Positions 35,530 to 44,516 of a stretch of DNA of 64,000 bases are shown here, piece by piece (positions within the stretch are counted from its first letter, which is position 1; each line of letters starts with the position of its first letter). The DNA lies in assembly GCF_036924595.1 (NCBI RefSeq), contig NZ_JAZHRV010000001.1, positions 868,001-932,000 on the forward strand, written 5' to 3'. Below the pieces are notes generated by a model. The model had not been told where the DNA came from and ran no database searches. It saw only the letters and a program-made list of their open reading frames with translations. The position numbers and the translations under genes were made by a program. Origin of the DNA: Bradyrhizobium algeriense (GTDB lineage Bacteria; Pseudomonadota; Alphaproteobacteria; Rhizobiales; Xanthobacteraceae).

Positions 35530-35545
35530 TGTGATTCAAGTCACA
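35530..35545. promoter_or_regulatory. Candidate CRP/FNR-family binding site upstream of ompA-type gene
   Basis: TGTGA-TTCAAG-TCACA matches the CRP consensus TGTGA-N6-TCACA exactly, about 89 bases before the OmpA-family ATG. A related palindrome, GTGATT-TG-AATCAC, lies at 35671-35684. Two such sites within 150 bases are suggestive of control by a CRP/FNR/FixK-type regulator. Motif evidence only. Confidence 0.4.
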
Positions 35546-36178
35546 TTGATAACGCCAGCTTTCTGACTAGGGCTGGCTTTGAGCCGGCATCGCAGGGTGT
35601 TTGACGCCGATACGCCGTCATTTTACGTCTCGCGGCATCTTCGGCAGACCAATCATCCAATCTTGCTTGCGTGATTTGAATCACCTCTTCGATCAGCGAC
35701 CGGAACAGGTCGCCTCCCGCGGACGCTGGCCAGGCCGGAACCGTCTCGGCCTCAACCTGCCGCCGCGATGTCGGGTGCCGTCCGGCCCGCCTCGACTTCG
35801 ACATCAGGGCTTCCGGCAAGTTCGGTGGAGGCGACTCGCGCTGCGTTGCGCGGCGATCTCAATGTCGCGCAGCACAACGCACTGCAGTGACAGGACGGTG
35901 CGGGCTGGCATCCGGAGTTTTGCGGGACAAGCGACCGCTGCATCACTTCCCGCAGCTCGCTTCAGAAAAGAAAAACTGTGTGCCGTCGCGCCAGCGCCGA
36001 TCTGTGGACAACAAATCGGCAAGATGCGCGTCTAGCAAAACGACTCACAAAAAATCTGAAGAAGAATTGGTTCGGGGCAACCAAACGGGCGGGCCGGGTG
36101 TTACAGTCAGTCAAACGTCAGCGTGAGTACCAAGGTTATCGTACCAGCGCATCGGAGCCAGCCGGTTCCGGAAGTTCA
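35546..36178. other. Intergenic region with no supported gene
   Basis: More than 600 bases without a convincing gene. An open frame of 92 codons on the minus strand (35541-35819) has a low-complexity Arg/Ser/Ala composition and no recognisable domain. The base composition from about 35960 to 36110 is more AT-rich than the surroundings. A CRP-like second palindrome at 35671-35684 is the only other signal seen. It may hold long 5' regulatory sequence or gene debris. Confidence 0.4.
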
Positions 36179-36409
36179 ATGCCAACACTGATCGGCGCGG
36201 CGATGATCGCCGCTGCAATTTTGTTGTCGACGCTGATCAACGCGCTCGGCAGCCGCTACGCCGGGTTCGAAAGCCCGACGGAGGAGAGCGCGTGGCTGGT
36301 CGATCGTCTGACCGGCACAGTCTACAAATGCAGTGCGCCCCAGCCCGGCCGCGCCTCTTGTGAGGCCGAGATCGCAACCGGCAGTGTCGGGGACCGGCCG
36401 AAGCGGTGA
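36179..36409 (+). CDS. Small membrane-anchored hypothetical protein
   Basis: 76 residues. One N-terminal transmembrane helix (LIGAAMIAAAILLSTLINAL) followed by a short soluble part with two cysteines (VYKCSAPQPGRASCEAEIATG) that could pair in the periplasm. Similar one-helix proteins are frequent in bradyrhizobia; function unknown. GGAAG six bases before ATG 36179 sets the start; longer frames upstream are not coding-like. Confidence 0.65.
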   Translation: MPTLIGAAMIAAAILLSTLINALGSRYAGFESPTEESAWLVDRLTGTVYKCSAPQPGRASCEAEIATGSVGDRPKR

Positions 36410-36486
36410 GGTGAATTCGCGCCGCGAGCCGGCGACCATGGAACCGGGACTCCCCCTGCGCGCGAATCCCGCTACATTGCCGCGCA

Positions 36487-37665
36487 ATGCCCCGCGCGAC
36501 TGAACCCCGCCCCCTGACCAAGACCGAAGCCCGGCGAATCTGGCTGCAGGCCCAGCGGCTCGATACGATCGAGCCGTTCGGCGCCGGGCCGCAGGCGGTT
36601 GCGGCGGCGGTGGACCATCTCGGCTATGTGCAGATCGACACCATTCACGTCATCGAGCGCTGCCATCACCACATTCTCTATAGCCGCATCCCGGCCTACG
36701 CCCGCGCCGACCTGCGCCAGGCGCAGAGCGTCGACAAGAGCGTGTTCGAATACTGGACGCATGCGCTGTCCTATGTGCCGGCGAAGGATTTTCGTTTCTT
36801 CGTCCCGGCGATGCGGGAACACCGGCGCGAGGGCCACCGATGGTTCGCTTCCGTCAAGCCGGAGGACACCCGCAAGGTGATGCGGCTGTTGCGGCGTGAC
36901 GGCGCGCTGACGATCCGCGACATCGAGGATGACGTTCTGACCGAGAAGGAACATCTCTGGCAGAGCCGCAAACCCTCGAAGCGGGCGCTGCAGCTTGCCT
37001 TCTACACCGGCGAGGTGACGATCTCCGAACGAACCGGCATGCTCAAGACCTATGAGCTGATGACGCGGCATTTCGGCTGGGACAAGCCGCCGAAGCCGGC
37101 TCCCTCGGCGGAAATCACCGCCTACCTGCTCGACCGCGCGTTACGTTCGCAAGGCGTCGTCAGCCTCGATTCCATCTGCCATCTCGACGCGCCGAGCAAG
37201 GGGGCGGTGCGGCGATTGATCGACGCGCGGGTGCGGCGCGGGGAATTGGCGCCGGTCGCGCTTGAAGGTGCCGGCAAGCAGGAGCATTGGGTCCAGCCGG
37301 AAGTACTGGAGGCGAATGGGGCGGTGGCGGGTGGCGAGGGCGATGGCCTGGTGCACATCCTCTCGCCGTTCGATCCGCTTGTTATCCAGCGCAAGCGCAC
37401 CGAATTGTTCTTCGATTACGGCCACCGCTTCGAGGCCTATGTGCCGAAGGAAAAACGCCTGTTCGGCTATTTCGCGCTCCCGGTTCTGGTCGGCGAAGAT
37501 ATCGTCGCCGCCATCGACCTGAAGACCGATCGCCAGAACAAGAAGTTGCTGATGCAGAAATGGAGCTGGGTCGGCAAGGGCGCGGCGCGGAGCGCGCGCA
37601 AGGATTACAAGCGCCGCATCGAGGAAGAACTTGATCGTTTCGAGCGGTTTCAGCTGGCGGAGTAG
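36487..37665 (+). CDS. Winged-helix DNA glycosylase of the AlkX/AlkZ (YcaQ, HTH_42) family
   Basis: 392 residues of tandem winged-helix modules. The catalytic segment is GYVQIDTIHVIERCHHH, with Q49-I-D51. That Q-phi-D pattern is the one of E. coli YcaQ/AlkX, whereas Streptomyces AlkZ has Q-phi-Q. Enzymes of this family excise alkylated bases and unhook interstrand DNA crosslinks. The C-terminal LSPFDPLVIQRKRTELFFDY and 'YEAYVP'-like block (FEAYVPKEKR) are typical. The gene stands alone and converges on the CobW-type gene. Confidence 0.87.
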   Translation: MPRATEPRPLTKTEARRIWLQAQRLDTIEPFGAGPQAVAAAVDHLGYVQIDTIHVIERCHHHILYSRIPAYARADLRQAQSVDKSVFEYWTHALSYVPAKDFRFFVPAMREHRREGHRWFASVKPEDTRKVMRLLRRDGALTIRDIEDDVLTEKEHLWQSRKPSKRALQLAFYTGEVTISERTGMLKTYELMTRHFGWDKPPKPAPSAEITAYLLDRALRSQGVVSLDSICHLDAPSKGAVRRLIDARVRRGELAPVALEGAGKQEHWVQPEVLEANGAVAGGEGDGLVHILSPFDPLVIQRKRTELFFDYGHRFEAYVPKEKRLFGYFALPVLVGEDIVAAIDLKTDRQNKKLLMQKWSWVGKGAARSARKDYKRRIEEELDRFERFQLAE

Positions 37666-37697
37666 GGTATCCGTTCGGCAACCCGGCCCCGGCTGGT

Positions 37698-38762
37698 TCA
37701 AGCTGCCGCGCGGCCTGCCTGCCATAGCGCGAGCACCTCTTCGCGCGCGATGCCGCGGGTAATGAACACGATGCGCGAGCGGCGGTCGGCGTCGGGCCAT
37801 TCGGGGAGCGCCACCGGCGGATGGAAGACATGGTGGACGCCGTGGATCACGACCGGCGTCGGCTCCCCGCGGAGATTGAGAATCCCCTTGACCCGCAGCA
37901 GGTCCTCGCCGCGCATGCTGCGAAGATAGGCGAGCCAATGCGAAACGGCCATCCAGTCGAGCGGTTCGTCGAATGCGAGCACGAAGCTGGTGATCGATGT
38001 ATCGTGGCTGTGATGGGCGTGATGGCCATGATTGGCGTGGTCGTGGTGCTCGTGCGCCGGCTCGCAGGATCCTGCGAACGCCTGCTCGTTGAGCCAGCGC
38101 CCAACGTCGATCGCTTTTTTCTCGGGATCGACCAGGCCGGCACCGAATAACCCCGCCGGATCGATCTCGCCATGCATCACGCTTTCGATCCTGGCACCGG
38201 GGTTGAGCCGACGGAGACGCGACTCCAATGCGACAATGTTGCTGACCAAATCACGCTTGGTGATCAACAGCCGATCGGCAAGCGCCACCTGCTTCACCGC
38301 TTCATATTGATGGTCGAGCTGATGAACTGCATTGGCGGCATCCACCGTCGTCACGACGGTATCGAGCCGCAGGAAATGCGAGACCAATGGATTGTTCAGC
38401 AGGAGCTGCACGATCGGCGCAGGATCTGCCAGACCCGTGGTCTCGACGAGAATACGACGAAATGGCGGCACCTCGCCGCGATCGCGTTTCACCAGGAGCG
38501 TGCGCAGCGCCTCCTCGAGGTCGCTGCGGATTGTGCAGCAAATACAACCGCTCGCGAGTACAGCCACCTCGCCATCGACGCGCTCGACGAGGAGATGGTC
38601 GAGACTGACTTCCCCGTATTCGTTGATAACGACAGCGCTGTCCCTCATGGCGTCGTGGCGCAGCAAGCGATTGAGCAGCGTGGTCTTGCCGCTGCCGAGA
38701 AAGCCGGTGATCAACGATACCGGCAGCCGGTCGGCTGACTTGTCGTTCTCGAAGAGGCTCAT
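37698..38762 (-). CDS. COG0523 (CobW/ZNG-type) GTPase, metal chaperone
   Basis: 354 residues. Walker A GFLGSGKTT (20-28), metal motif G72-C73-I-C75-C76, Walker B-type ETTGLADP, and guanine-specificity TKRD are all visible. A histidine-rich stretch (HEHHDHANHGHHAHHSHD) about residue 240 precedes the CobW C-terminal domain. Such GTPases insert Zn, Co or Fe into client proteins. The longer open frame upstream to 40136 lies antisense over the cyclase gene and is not coding. ATG 38762 begins directly before the P-loop domain. Confidence 0.9.
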   Translation of the reverse strand: MSLFENDKSADRLPVSLITGFLGSGKTTLLNRLLRHDAMRDSAVVINEYGEVSLDHLLVERVDGEVAVLASGCICCTIRSDLEEALRTLLVKRDRGEVPPFRRILVETTGLADPAPIVQLLLNNPLVSHFLRLDTVVTTVDAANAVHQLDHQYEAVKQVALADRLLITKRDLVSNIVALESRLRRLNPGARIESVMHGEIDPAGLFGAGLVDPEKKAIDVGRWLNEQAFAGSCEPAHEHHDHANHGHHAHHSHDTSITSFVLAFDEPLDWMAVSHWLAYLRSMRGEDLLRVKGILNLRGEPTPVVIHGVHHVFHPPVALPEWPDADRRSRIVFITRGIAREEVLALWQAGRAAA

Positions 38763-38879
38763 CGGCGCCCTCACTTCAATCGTCTTATTTTTGTCGCTGG
38801 ACAGCAGCCTAGCGGAGGAGGAGCATGCCGAAAATAATTTTTTAAGCCCAGCGTCTGGGCACAACCCTGGGAGGGAACA

Positions 38880-39977
38880 ATGGACGACGAAGTCAGGGAC
38901 GAAGAGCAGAAAGGCGGGATGGCAGCAACCGATCGCCGGACGTTGCTCCGCACAGCCGGCCTGGCCGGCGCTGCGGGGGCGGCGCTCGCGGGCGCGATGC
39001 ATGGCAAGTTCTCGCTCGCGCCGGTCACCGCAGCGCAGGCGCAGACCACCGCCGCCATGCCCAAGGGTGTCGACAAGCCATGGTGGCCCTCGAAATGGGG
39101 CAAGGACGACGAGGCCGGCGCATCCAACCACATCACGCCGGCGAAGGTCCTCGACGCGGCGAAATGGATCAAGGACGGCAAGATCTACAAGATCGGCCGC
39201 GTTTACGAGCAGGGCATGCCGCTGTTCGGCGCGCGTGCGTTCTCGCTGCGCATTCCCGGTGGTCCGACCGGCGGCCCGTTCGGCGACAACAAGCTTGTGT
39301 ATCATGACGATTTTCTCGCCACTGAGATCAGCCAGACCGGCACGCAATTCGACGGCCTCGGTCATATCGGCATCCAGATGGGCAAGGACGGCGACAAGAG
39401 CGAGATGCGGTTCTACAACGGCTTCACCGCCGCAGAGATCAGCGACGCATACGGTCTCAAGAAGCTCGGCGCCGAGAAGCTGAAGCCGCTCTTCACCCGC
39501 GCTCATCTGATCGACATGGTCGCGCTCAAGGGCGGGATGATGGACGCCGGTCAGGAGATTACTACAGCCGACATCAAGGCGGCGCTGCAGAAGCAGAACA
39601 TCCCCGAGAGCGACATCAAGGCCGGGGACGCGATCATGTTCCATACGGGCTGGGGCTCGCTGTGGATGAAAAACAATGATCGCTTTAACAGCGGAGAGCC
39701 GGGCATCGGCCTCGACGCTGCCCGATGGGTGATCGAAAAGGACCTCGCGCTCACCGCGGCCGACACCTGGGCGGTCGAGGTGGTCCCGAATCCCGACAAG
39801 TCGCTCGCCTTCGCGGTCCATGCCGAGCTGCAGACGAAGCACGGCATACTCAACCACGAGAACCTGATATTCGACGAGCTCGTCGCCGAGAAGAAGTACC
39901 AGTTCGTCTATTGCTTCACCCCGGCTCCAATCAAGGGCGCCACGGGAAGCAACGGCTCTCCGATCGCGATCACGTGA
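38880..39977 (+). CDS. Cyclase-family (kynurenine-formamidase-like) protein, Tat-exported
   Basis: 365 residues. A twin-arginine signal (TDRRTLLRTAGLAGAAGAAL… AQAQ) precedes a cyclase domain (PF04199 type). In kynurenine formamidases the metal motif reads HxGTHxDxxxH; here it is SQTGTQFDGLGHIG, with both first histidines replaced and Asp and last His kept. This occurs in a subgroup of exported relatives whose reaction is unknown. ATG 38880 has GGGAGGG just upstream. It is divergent from the CobW-type gene with about 117 bases between. Confidence 0.82.
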   Translation: MDDEVRDEEQKGGMAATDRRTLLRTAGLAGAAGAALAGAMHGKFSLAPVTAAQAQTTAAMPKGVDKPWWPSKWGKDDEAGASNHITPAKVLDAAKWIKDGKIYKIGRVYEQGMPLFGARAFSLRIPGGPTGGPFGDNKLVYHDDFLATEISQTGTQFDGLGHIGIQMGKDGDKSEMRFYNGFTAAEISDAYGLKKLGAEKLKPLFTRAHLIDMVALKGGMMDAGQEITTADIKAALQKQNIPESDIKAGDAIMFHTGWGSLWMKNNDRFNSGEPGIGLDAARWVIEKDLALTAADTWAVEVVPNPDKSLAFAVHAELQTKHGILNHENLIFDELVAEKKYQFVYCFTPAPIKGATGSNGSPIAIT

Positions 39978-39992
39978 CCAGGGCGCATCTGC

Positions 39993-40017
39993 GCGTGGGC
40001 GGACGTCCCGCCCACGC
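39993..40017. terminator. Hairpin downstream of the cyclase gene
   Basis: GCGTGGGCGG (39993-40002) pairs perfectly with CCGCCCACGC (40008-40017) around loop ACGTC, 15 bases after the cyclase stop. There is no T-run, so it may slow or protect the transcript 3' end and not be a classic terminator. Confidence 0.4.
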
Positions 40018-40225
40018 CGGCACTCCGGGCTTCGGCGTCGAAGCGGCCGCCCAATGAGTGTTGCCCGGACGGGGCTCAACACCAGAACGAGTTGCTGCCG
40101 GGCAGCGTTCTTCGTTGCGAATGGCAGCCTGGGCAATAGCCGACTCCATGTCCCAAGGCGACGATGTCAGATAAGATCGTTGCCAGATCGAGCGAACTCG
40201 CAAAAAACGGTCAGGGAGAAACGTC

Positions 40226-41560
40226 ATGTCTAGGTGGAAAATATTAGCAGCGACGACGGCATTGGCTGCGATGGTGCTCGCCACGACAGTGTCGCTACCA
40301 GCCTGCGCACGCGAACTCCAGCCGCTCGCCACGGCAACGCCTGAACAGGTGGGGATGTCGCCCGAGCGCCTTGGGCGCATTACCTCAATGCTAAAGAAGG
40401 AGATTGCCGACGGTAAGTTGCCAGGGGCGGTAGTCATGGTCGCCCGCAAGGGGAAGATCGTCTATTCGGACGCCATCGGCTTCCAGGACAAGGGCGCGAA
40501 TACGCCGATGAAGCCCGACTCGATTTTCCGCATTTACTCAATGACGAAGCCGCTTGTTTCGGTGGCGGCAATGATGCTGGTCGAAGATGGCGTCATCCAG
40601 CTGACCGATCCCATCTCCAAATTCCTGCCAGCCTTCAAGGACATGCAAGTGAGTGTGGCAACCCCCGGACCCGATGGTAAGGCCACCTACACCAACGTTC
40701 CGGCTGCGAGGCCGATCATCGTGCAGGACCTTCTGCGGCACAGCGCGGGTCTCGCCTATGCGGAGATTACCAAGAACGAGCCCGTGAAGACGGCCTACGT
40801 CGAGGCTAAGTTCTCCCAGCCGGGCGTCCACGAGTACGACTCCCGCGGCATGACACCGGCCGAGCAAGTCGAGCGCATCGCCAAGGCGCCCTTGATTCAC
40901 CAGCCCGGCACGATGTGGGAATACAGCATGGCTGTCGATATTCTCGGCCGTGTCGTCGAGGCTGCGTCGGGCAAGCGGCTTGCCGTCTTTTTGGATGAGC
41001 GGATGTTCACGCCGCTCAAGATGGTAGACACGAGTTTTTGGCTTCCTGCGTCAAAGATGCCGCGCCTCGCGCAACCATTGCCGGTCGACCCGGCGTCGGG
41101 CCAGAAAGTAAGCGTAATCGATGTGTCTGCGGAGCCGGGGAACGATTCCGGCGGTGCCGGAGGTCTTTCAACCGCCAATGATTATTTGCGGTTCGGACAG
41201 ATGCTAATGAATGGTGGCGAGCTCGACGGTGTGCGCGTGATGAGCCGCTCCACCATCAAACTGATGACCTCAGACCATCTCGGCACGCGCGTCGCAGCAC
41301 CATTGCAGCCGGGTGAGCTTCTGCTGGGTACGCCGGGCTATACATTCGGCCTGGGCTTTGCAGTGCGCCAGAATGACGGGATTGCTGGCGTGTCCGGCTC
41401 CGCGGGCGAGTTCATGTGGGCTGGTTACGCCGGCACTTACTTCTGGGTAGATCCCAAGGAAGAAATCGTCGGTGTATACATGACACAGGCACCGAGCCCG
41501 ATACGCGCGTACTACCGCAAGATGTTCAAGTCGCTCGTCTATCAGGCACTCGTGGACTGA
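40226..41560 (+). CDS. Serine hydrolase of the beta-lactamase class C / family VIII esterase type
   Basis: 444 residues with a signal peptide (…ATTALAAMVLATTVSLPACA). The nucleophile motif S105-M-T-K108 is intact, and the second motif reads WEYSMAVDILG. Y-S-M replaces the Y-x-N of true beta-lactamases, as in family VIII esterases. It is therefore more likely a periplasmic esterase or transesterase than a resistance enzyme. A strong hairpin follows, so it forms a single-gene unit. Its codon use is slightly less GC3-rich than that of nearby genes. Confidence 0.88.
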   Translation: MSRWKILAATTALAAMVLATTVSLPACARELQPLATATPEQVGMSPERLGRITSMLKKEIADGKLPGAVVMVARKGKIVYSDAIGFQDKGANTPMKPDSIFRIYSMTKPLVSVAAMMLVEDGVIQLTDPISKFLPAFKDMQVSVATPGPDGKATYTNVPAARPIIVQDLLRHSAGLAYAEITKNEPVKTAYVEAKFSQPGVHEYDSRGMTPAEQVERIAKAPLIHQPGTMWEYSMAVDILGRVVEAASGKRLAVFLDERMFTPLKMVDTSFWLPASKMPRLAQPLPVDPASGQKVSVIDVSAEPGNDSGGAGGLSTANDYLRFGQMLMNGGELDGVRVMSRSTIKLMTSDHLGTRVAAPLQPGELLLGTPGYTFGLGFAVRQNDGIAGVSGSAGEFMWAGYAGTYFWVDPKEEIVGVYMTQAPSPIRAYYRKMFKSLVYQALVD

Positions 41561-41589
41561 AGTCGTCACCCTATCCCCCGTCGGACTCC

Positions 41590-41627
41590 GAATAGCGAGG
41601 CAGCGGCTTCTCGCTGCCTCGCTATTC
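41590..41627 (+). terminator. Strong hairpin after the serine hydrolase gene
   Basis: A perfect 16-bp stem, GAATAGCGAGGCAGCG (41590-41605) with its complement at 41612-41627, loop GCTTCT, lies 30 bases past the stop. The flanks lack a proper T-run, but the stem is the longest seen in the window apart from the repeat elements. Confidence 0.6.
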
Positions 41628-42118
41628 AATATCCGAGCAGATGTGAGCCCGGCTTCGACCGCCGAGGCTTGAGCACCGCCCTTACCACGACATGAACTCT
41701 GACCCGCGACGGGTCAAGGTATTGAATACCAAAGCTCCGAAGGCGAGCAGGCCGGATTCATTTTAGATTCTGCCCTCGGGCAAGATACGGCACACCAGCT
41801 GCGGCCCCTTAGTATGATGCACATTTGGAGACGCTGCTGCGACCGGTCTGCACATCCTGACCTGTCCCGCTTGGGAATTCGCAGGACATTCGCTTGTGGC
41901 GGCACTTTTCGGACCTCACGCGATGTCCGACTTGCGCCCGGAATACGCACCAAAGCGGAGGTCCGCCGACCAGTCTGAATTTATGGGTTTGCGCCCTCGT
42001 TCGCCCGGCCCGCCTGATACTGGTGGCGCATCGAGGCTTTCCACAACAAGCCCCTCGTCCACGGAATGCCCGCGTTACCCCAGCGCGGGCATCTTGCGTT
42101 GCAAGCGGTGACCGCATC
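41628..42118. other. Non-coding or scrambled region before a truncated MFS gene
   Basis: About 490 bases without a supported gene. The frame that leads into the MFS gene is open here but reads as Cys/Pro/Arg-rich nonsense with no membrane helices. It probably replaced the original 5' end of the transporter gene through a deletion or insertion that left no recognisable insertion sequence. Confidence 0.45.
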
Positions 42119-43156
42119 ATGGTGACCTGGGGCATCATCTCGGCCGCGATGGCGATGGTGAGCGGCGAGTTGAGCTTTTACGTGCTGCGTTTCCTGCTCG
42201 GCGTCGCGGAGGCCGGTTTCTTTCCCGGTATCATTCTTTATCTGACCTATTGGTACCCGGCTGAATATCGCGCACGGTTCCTCGCCGCCTTCGCCATCGC
42301 TGTTCCCGTCTCCACCGTGATCGGCGCGCCGGTCTCGGGGCTGCTGCTTGGGCTCGACGGCGTGATGGGCCTGAAGGGATGGCAATGGCTGTTTATCCTC
42401 GAAGGCATCCCCTCGGTGCTGCTCGGCATCGTCACCTGGTTCTATCTGACCGACCGGCCCGAAAGGGCGGACTGGCTCACAAAAGAGCAGAAGGCATGGC
42501 TCGCGGCGAAGCTGCAGGCAGAGATCGCGGCCAAACAGGCAGCAAAACACCTGACGCTCGGGGAGGCGCTGTCCTCGCCGAAAGTGATCACGTTGAGCCT
42601 GATCTATTTCGGCTTCGTCGGCGCGCTCTACGGCATGCAGTTCTGGCTGCCGCAGATCGTAAAGGCTTTTGGCCTCACCAACGCGCAGACCGGCTTCGTC
42701 ACGGCGATCCCCTATCTGTTCGGCACCATCGCCATGATTCTGTGGGCGCGGCATTCCGATGCCACGCGCGAGCGCGTCGCCCATGTCGGCGGGCCGCTAT
42801 TGCTCACCGCCGTTGCGCTTGGTGTCTCCAGCTACATTACCGATCCCGCCATCACCATGATCGTGCTGACGGTCGCCGCTATCGGGATCTTCTGCACCTT
42901 TGCAGTGTTCTGGACCCTGCCGACAGCATGGCTGTCCGGCACGGCCGCGGCCGGCGGGATCGCGCTGATCAATTCGATCGGCAACCTCGCGGGTTTCGGC
43001 GGGCCGTACCTGATCGGCTGGGTGAAGGAAGCGACCGGCAACACCTCGACGGGATTGCTGGTGCTGTCGCTATTGCCGCTCGCGGCGGGCCTGCTCGTCT
43101 TCCTTGGTGGCCACGAGACGAAGACGGAGTTCGCCGGCGTGGGGAAGGCGCGATAG
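42119..43156 (+). pseudogene. MFS transporter (ACS family) gene lacking its 5' end
   Basis: From 'IMVTWGIISAAMAMV' the protein follows anion:cation symporter-type MFS carriers for organic acids, with helices 3 to 12 and the loop motif 'ILYLTYWYPAEYRARFLA'. The normal N-terminus (about 80-100 residues, helices 1-2 and the first signature loop) is missing. Upstream sequence in frame is unrelated. An ATG at 42119 could start a shortened product of about 345 residues, but a carrier without its first helices should not work. The remaining frame is intact to its stop, so the loss may be recent. Confidence 0.7.
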
Positions 43157-43169
43157 CGCACTCTCTATC

Positions 43170-43282
43170 CGTCGCCCCCGCGGACGCGGGAGCCCGCAGG
43201 CCGCGGCCCTGGGAATGGGCACGCGGGCGGATATTCTTCTCTTTGTCGGCATCGGGTCGGTCCCGCGTCCGCGGGAGCGACG
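43170..43282. repeat. Intergenic inverted repeat element
   Basis: The 22-base arm at 43170-43191 (CGTCGCCCCCGCGGACGCGG…) matches the reverse complement of 43261-43282 with one mismatch, with about 70 bases between. The arms are themselves partly palindromic (CCCGCGGACGCGGG). It lies between the MFS remnant and the RND operon. Confidence 0.75.
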
Positions 43283-43337
43283 ATTTCAGGGAAAGCAATT
43301 ACCTCTTAACCCCATTTTCCATCACGAAATGATGACC

Positions 43338-43363
43338 ACTGACGAATGTTGACATTCGTCAGT
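43338..43363. promoter_or_regulatory. TetR-type operator in front of the RND efflux operon
   Basis: ACTGACGAATGT (43338-43349) and ACATTCGTCAGT (43352-43363) form a perfect 12-bp inverted repeat with a 2-base centre, 44 bases before the adaptor ATG. This is the size and symmetry of AcrR/TtgR-like operators. The TetR gene at the other end of the operon is the natural candidate to bind it. Confidence 0.7.
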
Positions 43364-43406
43364 GAGCATTCAATACTCCTCATCAGATCCTGCGATGGAG
43401 AGTCCA

Positions 43407-44513
43407 ATGTTCGCCCGGTCCATTTTCTCTAGCTATTACAGGCTCTTGACGGGAGCGTCGTTAGCATTTGCGGTGTTCGCGCTGGCCGGCTGCAATGAAA
43501 AGGCGGCGGAAACGGCGGCCCCGGGGCGCCCCGTGTTGGTCGCTACCGTGCATTATGGGGCCGAGACGCCGGAACGCAGTTTCGTCGGCACTATCCGGCC
43601 CCGGATCGAGACCGATATGGGCTTCCGGGTTCCCGGCAAGGTCGCGAGGCGCCTGGTCGAGGTTGGCCAGACCGTCGATATCGGCCAGCCGCTCGCCACT
43701 CTCGACGAGGTTGATCTGAAACTGCAGGCCGAGCAGGCGGAGGCCGAATTCCGCGCCGCCACCGGCGTGCTGGCGCAGGCTGGCGCCGCCGAGCAGCGCG
43801 CCAAGGATCTGCGCGCCAAGGGCTGGACCACCGACGCCCAGATGGATCAGAGCCGCGCCGCCGCCGATGAAGCGCGCGCGCGCCTCAATCGCGCCGAGCG
43901 GCAGGTCGAACTCACCAAGAACTCTCTCTCTTATGCGACGCTGCTGGCCGACAGCCGCGGCGTCGTCACCGCCACCCTGATCGATCCGGGTCAGGTCGTG
44001 GCCTCCGGCCAGACCGCAATCCGCGTCGCGCGCTTCGCCGAAAAGGAGGCTGTGGTCGCGATCCCCGAGACGCTGGTCGGGCGCGCCAAGTCCGGCACCG
44101 CGAGCGTGACGCTGTGGTCGGATTCGGAAAAGAAATATACCGCGAAGCTGCGCGAGATCGCGCCCTCGGCCGATCCGGCGACGCGCACCTATCTTGCAAA
44201 ATTCTCGTTGCCGGAAGCCGACGACAAGGTTTCGCTCGGCATGACTGCGACGCTGACGCTGGCGGATGCCGCCACCGAGCGCGTGGCAAAGCTGCCGCTG
44301 TCGGCGCTGTTCAGCCAGGGTAGCAATCCCTCGCTCTATATCGTCGACGATTCCGGCGCGGTGATGCTCAAGCCGGTGATTGTGAAGTCCTACGAGAGCA
44401 ATTCCGTTGTGATCTCCGGCGGCGTCAATGAGGGCGCCAAGGTGGTCGCGCTCGGCGTGCAGAAGATCGATCCGGCCCAGAAGGTCCGGGTGGTCTCGTC
44501 GCTGTCGTTTTAG
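43407..44513 (+). CDS. RND efflux periplasmic adaptor lipoprotein (AcrA/MexA type)
   Basis: 368 residues. The signal ends in a lipobox FALAGC with Cys29 to be lipidated. It is followed by the split lipoyl/barrel-sandwich domain (MGFRVPGKVARRLVEVGQTV), an alpha hairpin (…QAGAAEQRAKDLRAKGWTTD), and beta-barrel and membrane-proximal domains. It links the RND pump in the inner membrane to an outer-membrane channel, which is not encoded here. GGAGA six bases ahead fixes ATG 43407 over upstream ATGs. Repression via the palindrome at 43338-43363 is likely. Confidence 0.9.
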   Translation: MFARSIFSSYYRLLTGASLAFAVFALAGCNEKAAETAAPGRPVLVATVHYGAETPERSFVGTIRPRIETDMGFRVPGKVARRLVEVGQTVDIGQPLATLDEVDLKLQAEQAEAEFRAATGVLAQAGAAEQRAKDLRAKGWTTDAQMDQSRAAADEARARLNRAERQVELTKNSLSYATLLADSRGVVTATLIDPGQVVASGQTAIRVARFAEKEAVVAIPETLVGRAKSGTASVTLWSDSEKKYTAKLREIAPSADPATRTYLAKFSLPEADDKVSLGMTATLTLADAATERVAKLPLSALFSQGSNPSLYIVDDSGAVMLKPVIVKSYESNSVVISGGVNEGAKVVALGVQKIDPAQKVRVVSSLSF

Positions 44514-44516
44514 TTC

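Noticed and set aside
35541..35819. 92-codon minus-strand frame as a gene
   Set aside because: It has no recognisable domain, a low-complexity Arg/Ala/Ser composition, no good RBS, and overlaps a CRP-like palindrome; support is insufficient.
38763..40136. N-terminal extension of the CobW-type GTPase to 812 residues
   Set aside because: The extension is antisense to the cyclase-family gene, which has a Tat signal, RBS and domain; ATG 38762 gives the normal COG0523 start.
40226..41560. Serine hydrolase as an antibiotic-resistance beta-lactamase
   Set aside because: The second motif is Y-S-M and not Y-x-N, which fits family VIII esterases; no ampR-like regulator is adjacent.
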